DNA of 64,000 bases from contig NC_060107.1 in the NCBI RefSeq assembly GCF_021155765.1, forward strand, positions 16,106,501 through 16,170,500, in the 5' to 3' direction. The notes under the pieces were generated by a model, which saw only the letters and a list, made by a program, of their open reading frames with translations, was not told the origin of the DNA and made no database searches. The DNA is from Diprion similis. Taxonomy: Eukaryota > Arthropoda > Insecta > Hymenoptera > Diprionidae. Made by a program: the position numbers and the translations under genes. Below are positions 24,601-38,000 of the stretch, in pieces. The stretch's first letter is position 1. Every line of letters begins with the position of its first letter.

Positions 24601-27087
24601 GCTCTTTTTGATGTGTTTTCTGAGTTCGTCGGGGTCGAATTACTCTGGAGATGGTCATACAAATCGATTCCAAGACGACAAATTTTCGGCTCCGAAAATG
24701 ACCAAAAAAGTAAGGCTAACCCCTTTGGATTTTTGGCGAAAATTTCGACGACTCTCAAAAGTGCTGCAATCAATTCTTTGAGGCACTATTCCGACGTAAT
24801 TTCGCGAAAGGAATCGATTGGGCGCAGTCCCAATACGCTGCGAGCGATAGCTGAAAAGTTACGGCCAAAAAACTCATGATTTTCACCGTCATTTCTCTAC
24901 TGCGGGTCCTACGCTCTTTTTGATGTGTTTTCTGAGTTCCCAGGGGTGGAATTACCCCAGAGATAGTCATACAAATCGATTCCAAGACGACAAATTTTCG
25001 GCTTCGAAAATGACCAAAAAAGTAAGGCTAACTCCTTTGGATTTTTGGCGAAAGTTTCGATGACTCTGAAAAGTGCTGCAATTGATTCTTTGAGGCACTA
25101 TTCTGACGTGATTTTGCGAGAGGAATCGATTGAGCGCGGTCCCAATACGCTGCGAGCGATAGCTGAAAAGATACGGCCGAAAAACTCATGATTTTCATCG
25201 TCAAGTCTCTGCTGCTGGTCCTACGCTCTTCTTGATGTGTTTTCTGAGTTTCTCGGGGTCGAATTATTGTGAAGATGGTCATACAAATCGATTCCAAGAC
25301 GACAAATTTTTGGATTTGGAAGTGACCAAAAAAGTAAGGCTAACCCCTCTGGATTTTTGGCAAAAATTTCGACGACTCTGAGAAGTGCCGCAAATCATTC
25401 TTTGAGGCACTATTCCGACGTAATTCTGGCAGAGGAATCGATCAAGCGCAGTCCCAATACGCTGCGAGCGATAACTGAAAAGATACGGCCCAAAAACTCA
25501 TGATTTTTATCGTCATTTCTCTGCTGCTGGTCCTACGCTCTTTTTGATGTGTTTTCTGAGTTCGTCGGGGTCGAATTACTCTGGAGATGGTCATACAAAT
25601 CGATTCCAAGACGACAAATTTTTGGCTCCGAAAATGACCAAAAAAGTAAGGCTAACCCCTTTGGATTTTTGGCGAAAACTTCGACGACTCTCAAAAGTGC
25701 TGCAATCAATTCTTTGAGGCACTATTCCGACGTAATTTCTCGAAAGGAATCGATTAGGCGCAGTCCCAATACGCTGCGAGCGATAGCTGAAAAGTTACGG
25801 CCAAAAAACTCATGATTTTCATCGTCGTCTTTCTGCTGCTGGTCCTACGCTTTTTTCTATGAGCTTTCCGAGTTCCTGAGGGTCGCATTACTCTAGAGAT
25901 AGTCATACAAATCGATTCAAAGACAACTAATTTTCGACTCCGAATATGACCCCACAAGTAAGGCTTACCCCTTTGGATTTTTGGCGAAAATTTCGACGAC
26001 TCTGAAAAGTGCTGCAATTAACTGTTTGAGGCACTATTATAACGTAATTTTGCGAGAGGAATCGATCAAGCGCAGTCCCAATACGCTGCGAGCGATAACT
26101 GAAAAGATACGGCCCAAAAACTCATGATTTTCATCGTCATTTCTCTGCTGCTGGTCCTACGCTCTTTTCGATGTGTTTTCTGAGTTCCTCGGGGTCGAAT
26201 TACTCTGGAGATGGTCATACAAATCGATTCCAAGACGACAAATTTTCGGCTCCGAAAATGACCAAAAAAGTAAGGCTAACCCCTTTGGATTTCAGGCGAA
26301 AATTTTGACGACTCTCAAAAGTGCTGCAATCAATTCTTTGAGGCCTTATTCCGACGTCATTCCGCGAAAGGAATCGATTAGGCGCAGTCCCAATACGCTG
26401 CGAGCGATAGCTGAAAAGATACGGCCCAAAAACTCATGATTTTCATCGTCATTTCTCTGCTGCTGGTCCTACGCTCTTTTCGATGTGTTTTCTGAGTTCC
26501 TCGGGGTCGAATTACTCTGGAGATGGTCATACAAATCGATTCCAAGACGACAAATTTTCGGCTCCGAAAATGACCAAAAAAGTATGGCTAACCCCTTTGG
26601 ATTTTTGGCAAAAATTTCGACGACTCTGAAAAGTCCCGCAAATCATTCTTCGAGGCACTATTCCGACGTAATTTTGCGAGAGAAAACAATTAGGCGCAGG
26701 CCCGATACGCTGCGAGCAACGGATCTAAAGTTACAGCCAAAAAACGGAAGACGCATTTTCTCAATTTTTCTGCTGCTGGTCTTCACGTCATGATTTCACC
26801 GCTGTAGGTCCTACGCTCTTTTTGATGTTTTTTCTGAGTTTTTGGGGGTCAGATTAGTCCGGTAAGGTTTACACAAATCGATTCTGAGACAAAGGATTTT
26901 TGACCCAAACAAAAAGTAAGGCTAATCCCTGTGAATTTTGAGTGCAATTTTCGACAAATTCAAAAACGCTTGAAACAATTCTTTTAAGCACTTTTCTGAC
27001 GTAATTTTGCGAGAGGAATCGATTGAACGCAGTCCCAATACGCTGCGAGCAACGGATCGAGAGTTATAGCCGAACAACGAAAGATCT
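15697..27087 (+). repeat. Satellite array, about 36 tandem units of 312 bp with higher-order structure
   Basis: The unit recurs every 312 bp; the start of the block ATGTGTTTTCTGAGTTC falls at 18063, 18375, 18999, 19311, 19623 and onward. Two adjacent units (about 20.2 and 20.5 kb) are 311 bp because of a one-base loss. Variant units recur at exact multiples: AGTTTCTCGGG at 16513, 17761, 23063, 24311 and 25247 (steps of 1248, 5302, 1248 and 936), so 4-mer and 3-mer higher-order blocks exist. Conserved unit features are GGAATCGATT and its inverse AATCGATTCC, CAATACGCTGCGAGCGATA, AAAGTAAGGCTAACCCC, and the dyad ATTTTCGGCTCCGAAAAT. Units at the left edge are close to consensus; those after about 25.8 kb become increasingly divergent. 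No protein function is expected: open frames arise because 312 is divisible by three. Confidence 0.97.
26640..27087 (+). repeat. Degenerate right edge of the satellite array
   Basis: The last one and a half units keep only scattered landmarks: TACGCTCTTTTTGATG near 26811, AAAAAGTAAGGCTAATCCC near 26910, and GAGGAATCGATTGAACGCAG near 27013. Recognisable homology ends at about 27087. Decay toward an array edge is expected when unequal exchange homogenises only the interior. Confidence 0.8.
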
Positions 27088-30000
27088 TGATATGAATCAA
27101 CTTTGCTGAATTCGTCGGAGGAATGAATCGCCTCGAATATTCATAATAATATCCGACACTGCATTATCATTTGTGTACATCCGATGGTAACATTAGTTCT
27201 CGTCGTCTTTACGTACCGATGCGATCGTTTACCGACTTTGGTCGCGGGACGCTCAGGGCTTCGCATGCGAATGAATTTTTTTTTCTCACTTAAACCAGGT
27301 ATTGGTCCTCTGACCACGTCCTAAATACACTTTGGAGTCTATCGGTAGTAGATATCCATTTTCTTTCCGATGAATTTATTGCGCTCATTTTCGATTGCGG
27401 AAAGTCCTATTAGGCTAATAGTCTTTAACATCTTCAGTCAACGCATGTATGTATGGTCTGGTTCACGGTCCATGCCCGTAGGACACGCATGCGCGTCTAT
27501 CGTCATCTTTGTCAGACCGGGTATCCCTCGATCGCAGCGACGCTAGCGGCTTGGCACGTTAAGAGGCCCAAGTCGAAACCCGCAGCTGTAGGACTTGTGT
27601 GTAAGACCGTGGTCCAGGCAAATTCTGGGCAGATGGTAACACAAACAATGGGGGTACTAGCTAGATGAGCCCGTATACAGGGGTTCTGGCAGAGATATCA
27701 CATGTAAACGAGCGCACTGTGATTGCTCGAGCGCCTGCCCCACCAGTTAGCCAATGATTCTGATCGGTCTGATCGACTTTGTATACGATAAATGCGTGTT
27801 ACTTTATTCTGCTATTCCAATTCCTGCTGAATGTAGTAAAGTAAGGTCGAATTTTGCAACAATTCTGAATTCTGATAACGATATTTCGCAATCTGTGGGT
27901 GATAACAATCGAAAACACAAGGCCGATCGAATCCGTGACACGTCTATATTGGATGAATAGAAACTTCATTATTACGAATTGTTTTCACTGTGTTTAATCG
28001 GCGTGGATATACATGTATGTTCCTTGTTTATTAATAAAAGATAAAAAAAAATATTTGATGTTATGTTCATCTTCAATGTTTGATTTGCGCCATTTACGCC
28101 GTTTCTCTTACCAGTATAAAATATATATAAGTCTGTGTCCTGGTGGCTAATAAATGCAATGTAATCTGGTATAATGTTCATTCTCGGCCCTTGTAACTAC
28201 ATTTTTCATGTCTCCAATAATTACATCCTGTGCAATATCTGTAGATTTTTTGCGATTTTTCAGGCCAAAGAACTTTTCATCTTAGAATTTATTTACAGGA
28301 GTCATTTTCTACGAATTGGACTCACGGGAATCAAAAAAAGATATTCAAAACGTGGTAGGACCGTCTGCTGACGATGAGACAGTACGAACATATTGGGATT
28401 TTTAAAATTTTTTTTGCTGTATCTTCTGATCTGCTGTTCGCAGAAAGTTTAGACCATATAATACCGTTTTCACTCGATAAATTTTGACAATGTAGGGTCT
28501 GAAGCCAAACAATTCCAGCGTTTTTGGAATTAAAGCAAAATATACTCAGCCAAACATAAGTTTGTTCGCGTTTGGTATACAGTGGTCTTCCAAATCCGTG
28601 GTCCGCACGGCTGTCAGGTTTGTGGCATTCTCCAATGAGTAAGGAAGAAGACAAGGATACAATGGTAGGAGAATAATTAAAGGTGATTTAGTTTTGTTTT
28701 TTGCCGAAAACCGATTAATCTCATTCGTTGGATTTTTATTTGATTTTTATTTAGCAATCACTTTCCAAGTATGAATTTTAAATGTAGCATAATAAGATTT
28801 AGAGTGATCATGTATATATATGTATATAATATAATGTTATCATAATACTAAATATGATGGCCCGCATTGCATAAAATCTACTCTTTCTTTTTATCTTCAT
28901 ATTAGATTGAAATGAAATGTTTATATTATTTCTTCTTTTACCAAACATCTGTGATCAATAATATACAGACTTTTATACTTGTAACGTCTATGAAAAAATA
29001 AAAGTTGGATTTCACACAAAACGGTCCAGTGATTCAATTTACCTACAGGCAACTATTCAATTGAATATCTTGTTTTTTTTTTCTTTTTTTTATAATATTT
29101 TGAAATTTTCTTTTTTTTTTTCTTTTTTAATACATACTTTTTTTTTAACTTGTCTGCGCCAACTCAACTTCAGAGGCGTATTCATTATCAAGAATTCTTT
29201 AAGTGTTAATGTATTGGGAGTTATCAAATAATCATACTTAAAATCTAAAATAAAGTTGATTACTTCTAATAAAATGAATTGTAAACTAATACCTAGAATG
29301 AATAAAATACTCAACAATATGCTTGCAGTGTCCACAACATACAATAATTGCAATGAGTTCTGCAGATATATCTTAGCCAATGCTTTGCACCTAATACAAA
29401 TCACAAGATTGCATTACTTTCTGGTGATCTGTACGTAAATTATCGATTGATGGCGTCTATCAAAAGGCTTACCAAGTAACATTCAGGGAAGTGAGGAATG
29501 GTATTACATACGTCTTCACACAAACATGAAATAGTTGCCATTTGCTGAAAACTGTGTTCAAGTATTCAACACTTGCATATATGTTATATAAATCGTGTCG
29601 ATTGCTAAGATCACAAAAATTGTGCGACATATTTGAAAATTGGTAATAATTCATCAGCATAAAGCGCAAAGTGCAAGTATTGGTATATTTTAACTGATTA
29701 GCTGCATATGTTGTTAAAAAATTTGGTAAATCTCTGGTATTAATCACCTTCTAAGAACGAACGAAAAGTTGTTAATATTGCAATTTGATTGTATCAGCTG
29801 AAAAATGTTGAAGTAGCTAATGTATTATATCTTGTTTACTTACATGTAAGAATAACAATAACAATAACAATAATAATAATATATAATATATGATTAATAG
29901 TATAATAATAAAGTTTCATTAATATTCGGTGAAATGATAAATTATAATAACTCCCAACCTGCCACGATTAACGCAAAGTTTAATCAATAATAAATTTAAT

Positions 30001-32096
30001 ACTGCTAGCTCATCAATCTTACCATAACGTTTCTAGGATGTTACGACATGTTAAATGAGAATGGTCAAGTGTTCAAGCAGCATTCAAGACGTGGGATATT
30101 TTGTGAGCGTATAATAATTGGATGTTTCATCATTATTAACATTGTTCAAGAGAATGATAATTTAACAATTTGAATTTCTATCTTTGAAGCTCTAAGCATG
30201 ACTATCTTTGTTGTATACTTCAATTTCTTAAACTTAACTCATAGGTAACAGTATACATGTTGGTAGAAGGCTACAATAATTGAGCATTCACCAGTTTTGT
30301 AGCTGAACAATTTTAAATCGAAATAACGAATAAAATTAAAATTGCTGCTTAGCAATTTTCCAGAAATATCAAGAAAATTGCAGCATATGGCGCGGGCAGC
30401 AAACGAAAAACATTAATATAACAAATTATAACGAATTTTTCTTTCTCTTTTCAATTCCCTGCAATTGACTCCAACATGCCTTATCATTAATGAATAAAAC
30501 TGGTACCTGAAAATTGAAAAAAAAAGTTGTAAATTAAAATGAAGTATCAAACTGTTCAATTAAATCCACATTGCAACGAATTTTTCTGTCACTTCCCAGC
30601 AAGTATTTGAACTCGAAAAATAAAATTGGCTCCAAATTGTAGAATACTCAAGAAGAAACTAAAAACAGCATTAGTTTCAAAATATTTTGCAAGAGAAATA
30701 TTCTAACATAATCAGGTACAAAGTTTGAATTCCTAATCCGAGTACCGAAAAGTTTGAAATATCTTTGATAAGCATTTAGGTAAATTAACTAATGTATATA
30801 GAAGATAGTTAATAGATTACCAACATCAAATTTTACTTGCTGTAGACATTTGAAAAATTCTCACTGCAGACACGTGGAGTAAAATTATAGAAAAAAAATA
30901 TTTCATGAAAATAAAAATAATACATTTCAACTTATCTGATCATGTATTAATAAAATACATGAAGAAGTTTGTTGTTTGCATTTGTTTAAAGAAATAAAAG
31001 AAATAACACACGCTCAAAATGGGTACATCATGCTGTTTCATTATATTTCTAGTGTGAGCTTAAATTAGTAATTGTTTCGGAATCACAAGGCCTTCAATGC
31101 TTCTGCAATTGAAGTATTGAATCATGAAGTTCAATATACTTGACCTCCATTGAAAAATTCTGTCAATAAAATTCCCAGGAAGCACTCAAGTGGGCATGTT
31201 TAATGCATGAAACAAGAAACAATTCTCGTACGCAAACCCTGGTAAAAATTATGTTCTCAAACTCTAAGAAATATCTACAAAATTATTTAGAATTTGAATA
31301 TTTCTGTCAGTTTTCAGTTTTGCTGAAGAATTTCCGACAAATCACAATGATATACAGGAATTTTATGGTATAAATATCTCAATCTGTATCTAGAACAGAG
31401 ATTTCGGTAGATGTATGAAAAACTATAACGTTTCTTGAAAATGTCTGTGAAGAGTTGGAATAATTCTAGTTTTATCGAAAGTATTCCTTTACACATATGT
31501 CCCATTTTTTTCCACTGGCATGTCAGAAAAATGAATCTTAACACTTTACTAAAAATGACTAATTCCTGTCAGAACTCGATCCCATTGTTTACTAATGCGG
31601 TATTGTTAAAAAATATGCGGAAAAACCAGAATTCAAGTTTTTTCATATGCGTGATGCAAAATGATGGTCTCAAAAAATGAGTTTTATCATTTTCAAAACG
31701 ATTTAGTCAAAATTCGTCAGAAACTGGTAAACACAGAGTCTTTCAAATTTTCAATAGAAAATAAAAGTCCGCAAGAATGTTATTTTTTTTCATAAATTTT
31801 CTAGCAATTTTTCGCAATCCCCCAAACATTATCATCAGAATGATTCTAAGTTTTCCTGCAGAAATAACACAGATGACTGTTTTATGATTGACCTAAAAGA
31901 TGGTATAATGTTTCTGAGGAATTCCCAAGATTTTTCTTCACCAGATATGCATCGAACACACTCTTATTTGAATATACGTGAATGATAAATGTGCATTTTG
32001 ATGTTCGTTATCAATATTATAATAATATATTTATAGTAAAACATTGTTCAGTTACCTTTGAGTTAGATTTAAAAGTGAAGTGAAGTAGTTGGTGGA
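27088..32096. other. No recognised gene between the satellite and the antizyme gene
   Basis: A relatively GC-rich, unique block lies at about 27190-27740, with a 71-codon frame (27453-27668) of no recognised family. The rest is AT-rich, with an AAC/AAT microsatellite at about 29850-29890 and long T tracts near 29070-29150. The part nearest 32096 should include the antizyme 3' untranslated region. Confidence 0.45.
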
Positions 32097-35000
32097 TTAC
32101 TCGATAGCATAGAGCATGTAAAGATTGCCAGAATCATTGCCGGGTGGCACGAGTGCATGGGTTGGTGGTAAGACTGTGAAGCCAAGGAACATGAAGGTTC
32201 GAACGAGCATTGCTGAAATGATAAATACACAATCATCATACGTAGGAACTATCCACTGCAATTACCGGACGTCAAAAACATGACGCATGCTTACCTCGAT
32301 CGGAGCGATCCTTCCTCAGGCATACAACAACGTTGGTGCAGTTGAGAGTTTCTTCCGCATATTCGAGAAGAGAAACAAAGCCCTCTTTCGAACCCTCCGG
32401 AAGAAGACAGCTAGGAACTTGGATGTAGAGACAACCCTTCCACACGACTGTTTCCCACTTAACGCAAGTGCTTTCGGTCAATTGGAGCGCGAATGTTATG
32501 CGCATTGATTCATGCTTCTTTAATTCATTTAATAGTTCATTCTCCTGAAAAATTATAATGCTTGTCATTGAAAGATACGCAGTAGCACATTCAATTAGCG
32601 CAATAAACATTATTTTTATGGCAACTGCGCCCAAATTTTTCTGAAGGTATTTTGGAAAATTGTCTTGACAAATTCAAATATTTCCTGGAACCTTAGTATA
32701 AATATATTTCAATTTCTATGCAGAAAATTACTAAGAAAAATGGACCCTACCATCTAAATCAAGAGATGGAAAAAAATGAAAAACCGATTGAAAATCTCCA
32801 GCAATGTTATTTGCGCCATTGATAGTGACTAAGAGTTAAATAATGTCTCTGATATATAATAGAAATGAATCTAAGTAAATTTGAGTAACGTAAACTAAGA
32901 TGGCAACGATTTCAGAAAAGGTTTCATAATTGCAACATTCATAATGATTCGACAATGGTGATTTTTTTATCCACATTCTAATGTTTCTGCACAAATTTTC
33001 TATGCTGAGCAGAACTCTAAAAATTATCTGAACAATATTAAAGAAATTTTACAGTATAGTACAGTTAAAACCCATAAACGTAATTGTTAACAAATAGCTG
33101 TTGTACCTCACTTACGCAAACCCATTTTTATCGACTAAGGAGATAACTGTTCGCAAAAGTTTTCAGGTCATCTCTTAGAGATCTTTGAAGTGAACAAAAT
33201 ATACCTAAAAACATTAAAATCGGATCACAAACATCCGTGTCTAGGCATATTGAACATGCTTGTCACAGAACCTTTTCTCAAGTCATTTATATCATAGCCC
33301 ATGTTATTCGAATTTGCCCAGAATCATTGCTATTACATAGTAAGGATGTCGTTTCATTGGTGTTTATTATCATCGATTCAAGTAACAATGTTGGAGATTT
33401 ATTAATCAGAAATTCACTAATCAGAAATAATCAAAAGTACAAAAACTCCAAGATTTCGATATTTTCAGTACAAAAGGAAGTCTGGAGAGAATTTGAGTTG
33501 TTCCAAGAAATAAAATTTTTACCTTAAACTCGACTCAATCGTAAATATTCTGAATGTTGAAAACCTGGAGTTTTATCAGATTTTCAATAGGAAATGAAAG
33601 TCTGTAAGAGTAGGAGAATTTTACATAAACTTTCTAGAATTTCTTAAAATTGCTCACAATCAGACATCATTGGAATAGTTTAAGCACTTCCACCAGAAAT
33701 TATGTAGAATCTTTCTTGGTAGTCTTTAGAGATATGATAAATATCTGAGAAATTTCCGAAGTAAAAGTTGTACGAAATTTCTGAAAATTTTTTTCACTAG
33801 GAAATTCCTTAAACTTTCCACTTTTTATAGAATTGAGAAACGGTATTTACTTGAACAATTTGGGAGCTCACAGAGAGCTGACTCTGCTTAATCCCCACGC
33901 CGCGGCTCTCTGTGTTGACTGTTGAGACAGACAAGGCGGCATGGGGCGCATCAGGACCACCACAGAGGCCCCACGCCCAGCGTTATACAGTAGTGCTGCT
34001 GCTGTTGGCGCATTCCCTCATACATGCCTTCCTCCATGTACTTGCTCGACATCCCGCTTTGTGGAGAACGAAATAGTAAAATAAAGAGTCATAATTAGGT
34101 GCATATTCAAAGAAAATTCATTCATTATATGGGTCGATAATCACTATTAAATTCAAATTCGAGAAAAAAATAATCCCGCACCGGATTTTAAAAATATACC
34201 AAGAGTAGGCATGTTGTCAGAGAAGAATGTAAACACTCCAAAGCCAAAAATAAGACCTCAGAGGTACATGGACTGCTGTGCTTTAAATAGCGTAGGTTGC
34301 ACGAGTATGTGTGTGTGTGTGTTTTTTACCTAGTCATCCTGTATATCTCCTCTGTGTTCGTAAATGAGAGTTAAGAATTAAGAGAAGTTGATTTTATCTA
34401 CGTGCGTAGTACAATTCATTTTTCTAAGATAAGCTAATCTAGAAAATAATAAACACAGTTATGTAACTAGCTTTAAAAATTCTTCACATCACAAAAAACA
34501 TAAGTATTTAAAGTGACGAATGATAAATTGTGTTATAATATATTGTAAACTAAATGAAATTAGATCAACAAATTACATATTAGAAGTTGTTCACTCAAGA
34601 TGTAAATTATGTAAAATACAATCTATAATTTAACCAAATAAATGTATAAATGAGCCAACAAGAAGTAGAACAAATTAAGGAACAGAGTTTCGTTACGTAA
34701 ATCATGACCCAGATCAAAGAGGTTGTTATTTTTAAAGTAGAGATATGGAGGTATAAAATATGTCCTCTATAGAATTGTTGACATCGTTCGACTCCAAGTA
34801 GCCAAGAATATAAGCAGTATGTGTATTAGTAATGTTACACAATGTGTTCGTGAAGAAGCGGAATAGCTCTATTGCATGAGAGCAAAAAAGAAGAAAAAAT
34901 CAGAGCAATGTTTTGAACATAAAATGTATCACACTTTTATTTTTTGCGACGTAAGTTTGCTACAAGGAATCGAATCAGCGATCAAATGCAATCTTTTTTG

Positions 35001-38000
35001 TGTACTTATTCGTGAAGCTGTGACTTAAAACAACGAAGGGTTAAACAGTTAGTTGTGCAAATTATACCAAACAAATACCACAGAAAAATCGGAACATTTG
35101 GGCGTTGGTTGCAGCTTCCTAATCGCCTCTGATACGAGTAGCGAGAATGCCATGCATTGACCATCATCATCAAAGATTTTTTGCCCAGGGAAAACCCGTT
35201 AAATTCACAATTAGAATTATATTCAGTTGTTTAATAGATGTTAGATATTGAGGCATGATCAACGTCACGCTCCTGTTAATAAAAAATTATTCACCTCGGC
35301 TTTGGAACCATTATGATTCAGTAAACGGGAGGTTTAAAAATAATGTTGATGCAATGATTACGATTGTTGATAGCTGCCGGGAAAGGGCGTTGCCGTTGAC
35401 CGTTGTAGCGCGATAATTTTTTACAGGTAATTTTGTTCAGAGAAATAAACAATATCAAACTGGCAAAAGCCAAACGTTTCCGAACAGCTTTGCTTTTCCT
35501 TTGGTTGTTCTCTGTGCCCAGTAAAAAATCAACTGATCATTACCAGGCCTTGCGTTCCAAATTTATAAGACTGAAACTGTACATAGCGTGAAAACATTGT
35601 TGAATGCCCAAGCCGTCATCATTGAGATGGGCAGGAAGCCAAATCTGACAATCGCGAGCAAAGTGAATTGACTTGTATAGTATCTCTAACTGTGAGAACA
35701 TCGCAAAAAGTACTTGTTTTTAATCAGTTAAAGCACAACATTCTACCGTTGGTTATTGAGCATTTAAGGTTGAATGGGTTGCACTGTCTGAATCAAAAGT
35801 TAGGAAAAAAAAGAGAAAAAAAAAACGTTTAAAAAATCTCCGTCAATGCTAATGACATATGCACCAATGATGGGATGAAGACTAATGATTCTGAGCAAAT
35901 TCGAATAACACAAGCTAAGCGATATGAACAGTTTGAAAAAAAGCTTTATAATTACAATGTTCAAAATGCATAAACTCAGATGTCTTTCATGAGATTCCGA
36001 TATCTTCAGGCTTATTTTGTTTACCGTATAGATAAATTCTAAAGATAGCCTGAACACAATGCCACTCATAGTCATCTCTAGAATGAATAAATGCGGGTGA
36101 AGTTAGTAACGTTAACGTAACGAAACATCAGGGAAAGAATCATTGCTGCGCAATTTTAGAATGTCTTTCAAGAAGTTGACTTGACTTTGCAAAATATGAG
36201 TATATTTCATTTATCACGGGGTTTACTAAGTTCTAGAAATTCTGAAAGGTGCGAAGTAATGATTTTTCCTGAAGTTGCAACGTTACAGTAACGTTATTAA
36301 TTTCATCCTCAAATGAATGAATGTAGATTCGTATAGCTAAGACTGAATGGATGTTGAGTTCATAATTGTACTTGCATTTTGCGAATCAGATAATTTGTGG
36401 AGGTTTGGTCAGCAAGCGAAATGAGCCCAAAAAAATTCAAATTAATTGAAAAACACCAGAGTTTAATCATTTTCAAGATACTAATTATAAAACCTTGCCT
36501 TAAACTGTTGATCGCTCAGCATCATTTCTATTACATATTACGATGTTTCATCTGTACTGACCATTACAGACACAAAGAACATTGCCAGAGATTTCTAAAA
36601 CATTTTTTTATACCTAATTTTTGATTCTGTTGGTTTATCCCATTCATCCATTAAGCTAAGCTTACAATGATATACTCCATAATTTAATTACCTAATACCA
36701 TTTTATCTCAATACATTGAGTCATCAAATTCAAAGTTCAATAGCCATAGTACGAAGTGAATAACTTGCAGTGTTGCAGCTCTTACAAATTCAATTTATTT
36801 GCATACTGGGGAGGGTGCGATTAGTTTAAGAAATTTATATCTAAATTTATATAATGATGTACGATGTCAGATAAAAGTATATCGATGCAAGATACACAGA
36901 AGTCAGATAAGAACCACATAGACGGAACAAATAAGCAGGTAGTACCCAACTGACAATTTGAAAGTAAATATTTGTCAATTGATGGTCTAAAATGGTTCAC
37001 AATGAAAAGTCTAATATTTGTTTTAAAACGAAATCCTGAAAACCTACTTAGAAAATCATTACTTAAGTAAAATACTACCTTAACCTCTTACCGTATACCA
37101 AACCATATTTGGCTGCAAAAGCCTCATAATTTTTTTTTAGTATGTTAAAAGACTTTTTTTTCCAAAACCAACTTTGAATACTAAATGTACATTTCTTCGT
37201 GTAATGGAGCGTATTTTTTATTGTCTTGTAAGTATGTGCAAAGATGATGTCAGATCTTCCTGTTTTACCGATCTATTCAGCAAACTGAATTTTTACATCT
37301 TCTTTTCTGTTCCCGGATGTTGAAATCATTCAAAATTATATGAGATGCCAAAGTTTACAACTGAACTTATGTGAAAAAGGAAAAACCATAGTAAAAAGAT
37401 TTATATGATTGAAATAGAATAAGAATATTGAAGTCAGCTGCTGACTCGGCTTTTGGCTTTTTATTCATATTTACTCTCAATTGCAAGAAGTTTTTCAAAT
37501 TACCACAGAAGTATCTGTCATGAACAATCATAAGCTATCGTTTTGAAGATTTTGGAGTGATTTTAACAATCAGGAGGGGAAATTGTAAAATACAGTTTAC
37601 TGACTCGATCGATAAGATTGTCTAAATATCTTCCACTTGGCCTTAATTTCTGATAAGCAGTACCATAATTATTAGAATATGACTAAAAAATCTTTCATAT
37701 TTTTGTCAATACTATAGCTAACATGCTTTTACATATGTGAATATTCTCTGATACGTTTGAAATTATAAAATACAACAAGTCGCACAAAGTTTACACTTAG
37801 GAATACATATACAGTTGACATTGGTAGATCAGTATCAAAACATCTGGGGAATATGGAAAAACCAATAATATTTGAATTTGTAGATGTGTAGACGATTTTA
37901 GTGACGTGGTCAACATAACATATAAGCAGAGGTAAAATGAAAGTCATATGAATGAGTATAAATTATCATTTCTATGAGTTCATTTACAAACAAATTAGAT

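Noticed and set aside
15688-26793. Dozens of open frames of 60-109 codons on both strands with near-identical products (for example MFSEFVGVELLWRWSYKSIP)
   Set aside because: They are by-products of a 312-bp tandem repeat whose length is divisible by three. Each is closed by a stop in every unit, and both strands are equally open, so no coding selection is evident.
15697-27087. CRISPR-like regular repeat
   Set aside because: The whole 312-bp period is repeated with no unique spacers, and the surrounding genes have spliceosomal introns.
32287-32508. Plus-strand 73-codon frame
   Set aside because: It lies opposite antizyme exon 3 and has no family likeness.
33951-33953. TGA in the antizyme frame read as a disabling mutation
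   Set aside because: The peptide on both sides (GPLWWS, then SDAPH in the +1 frame) and the TCC-TGA-T context match the known programmed frameshift of antizymes.
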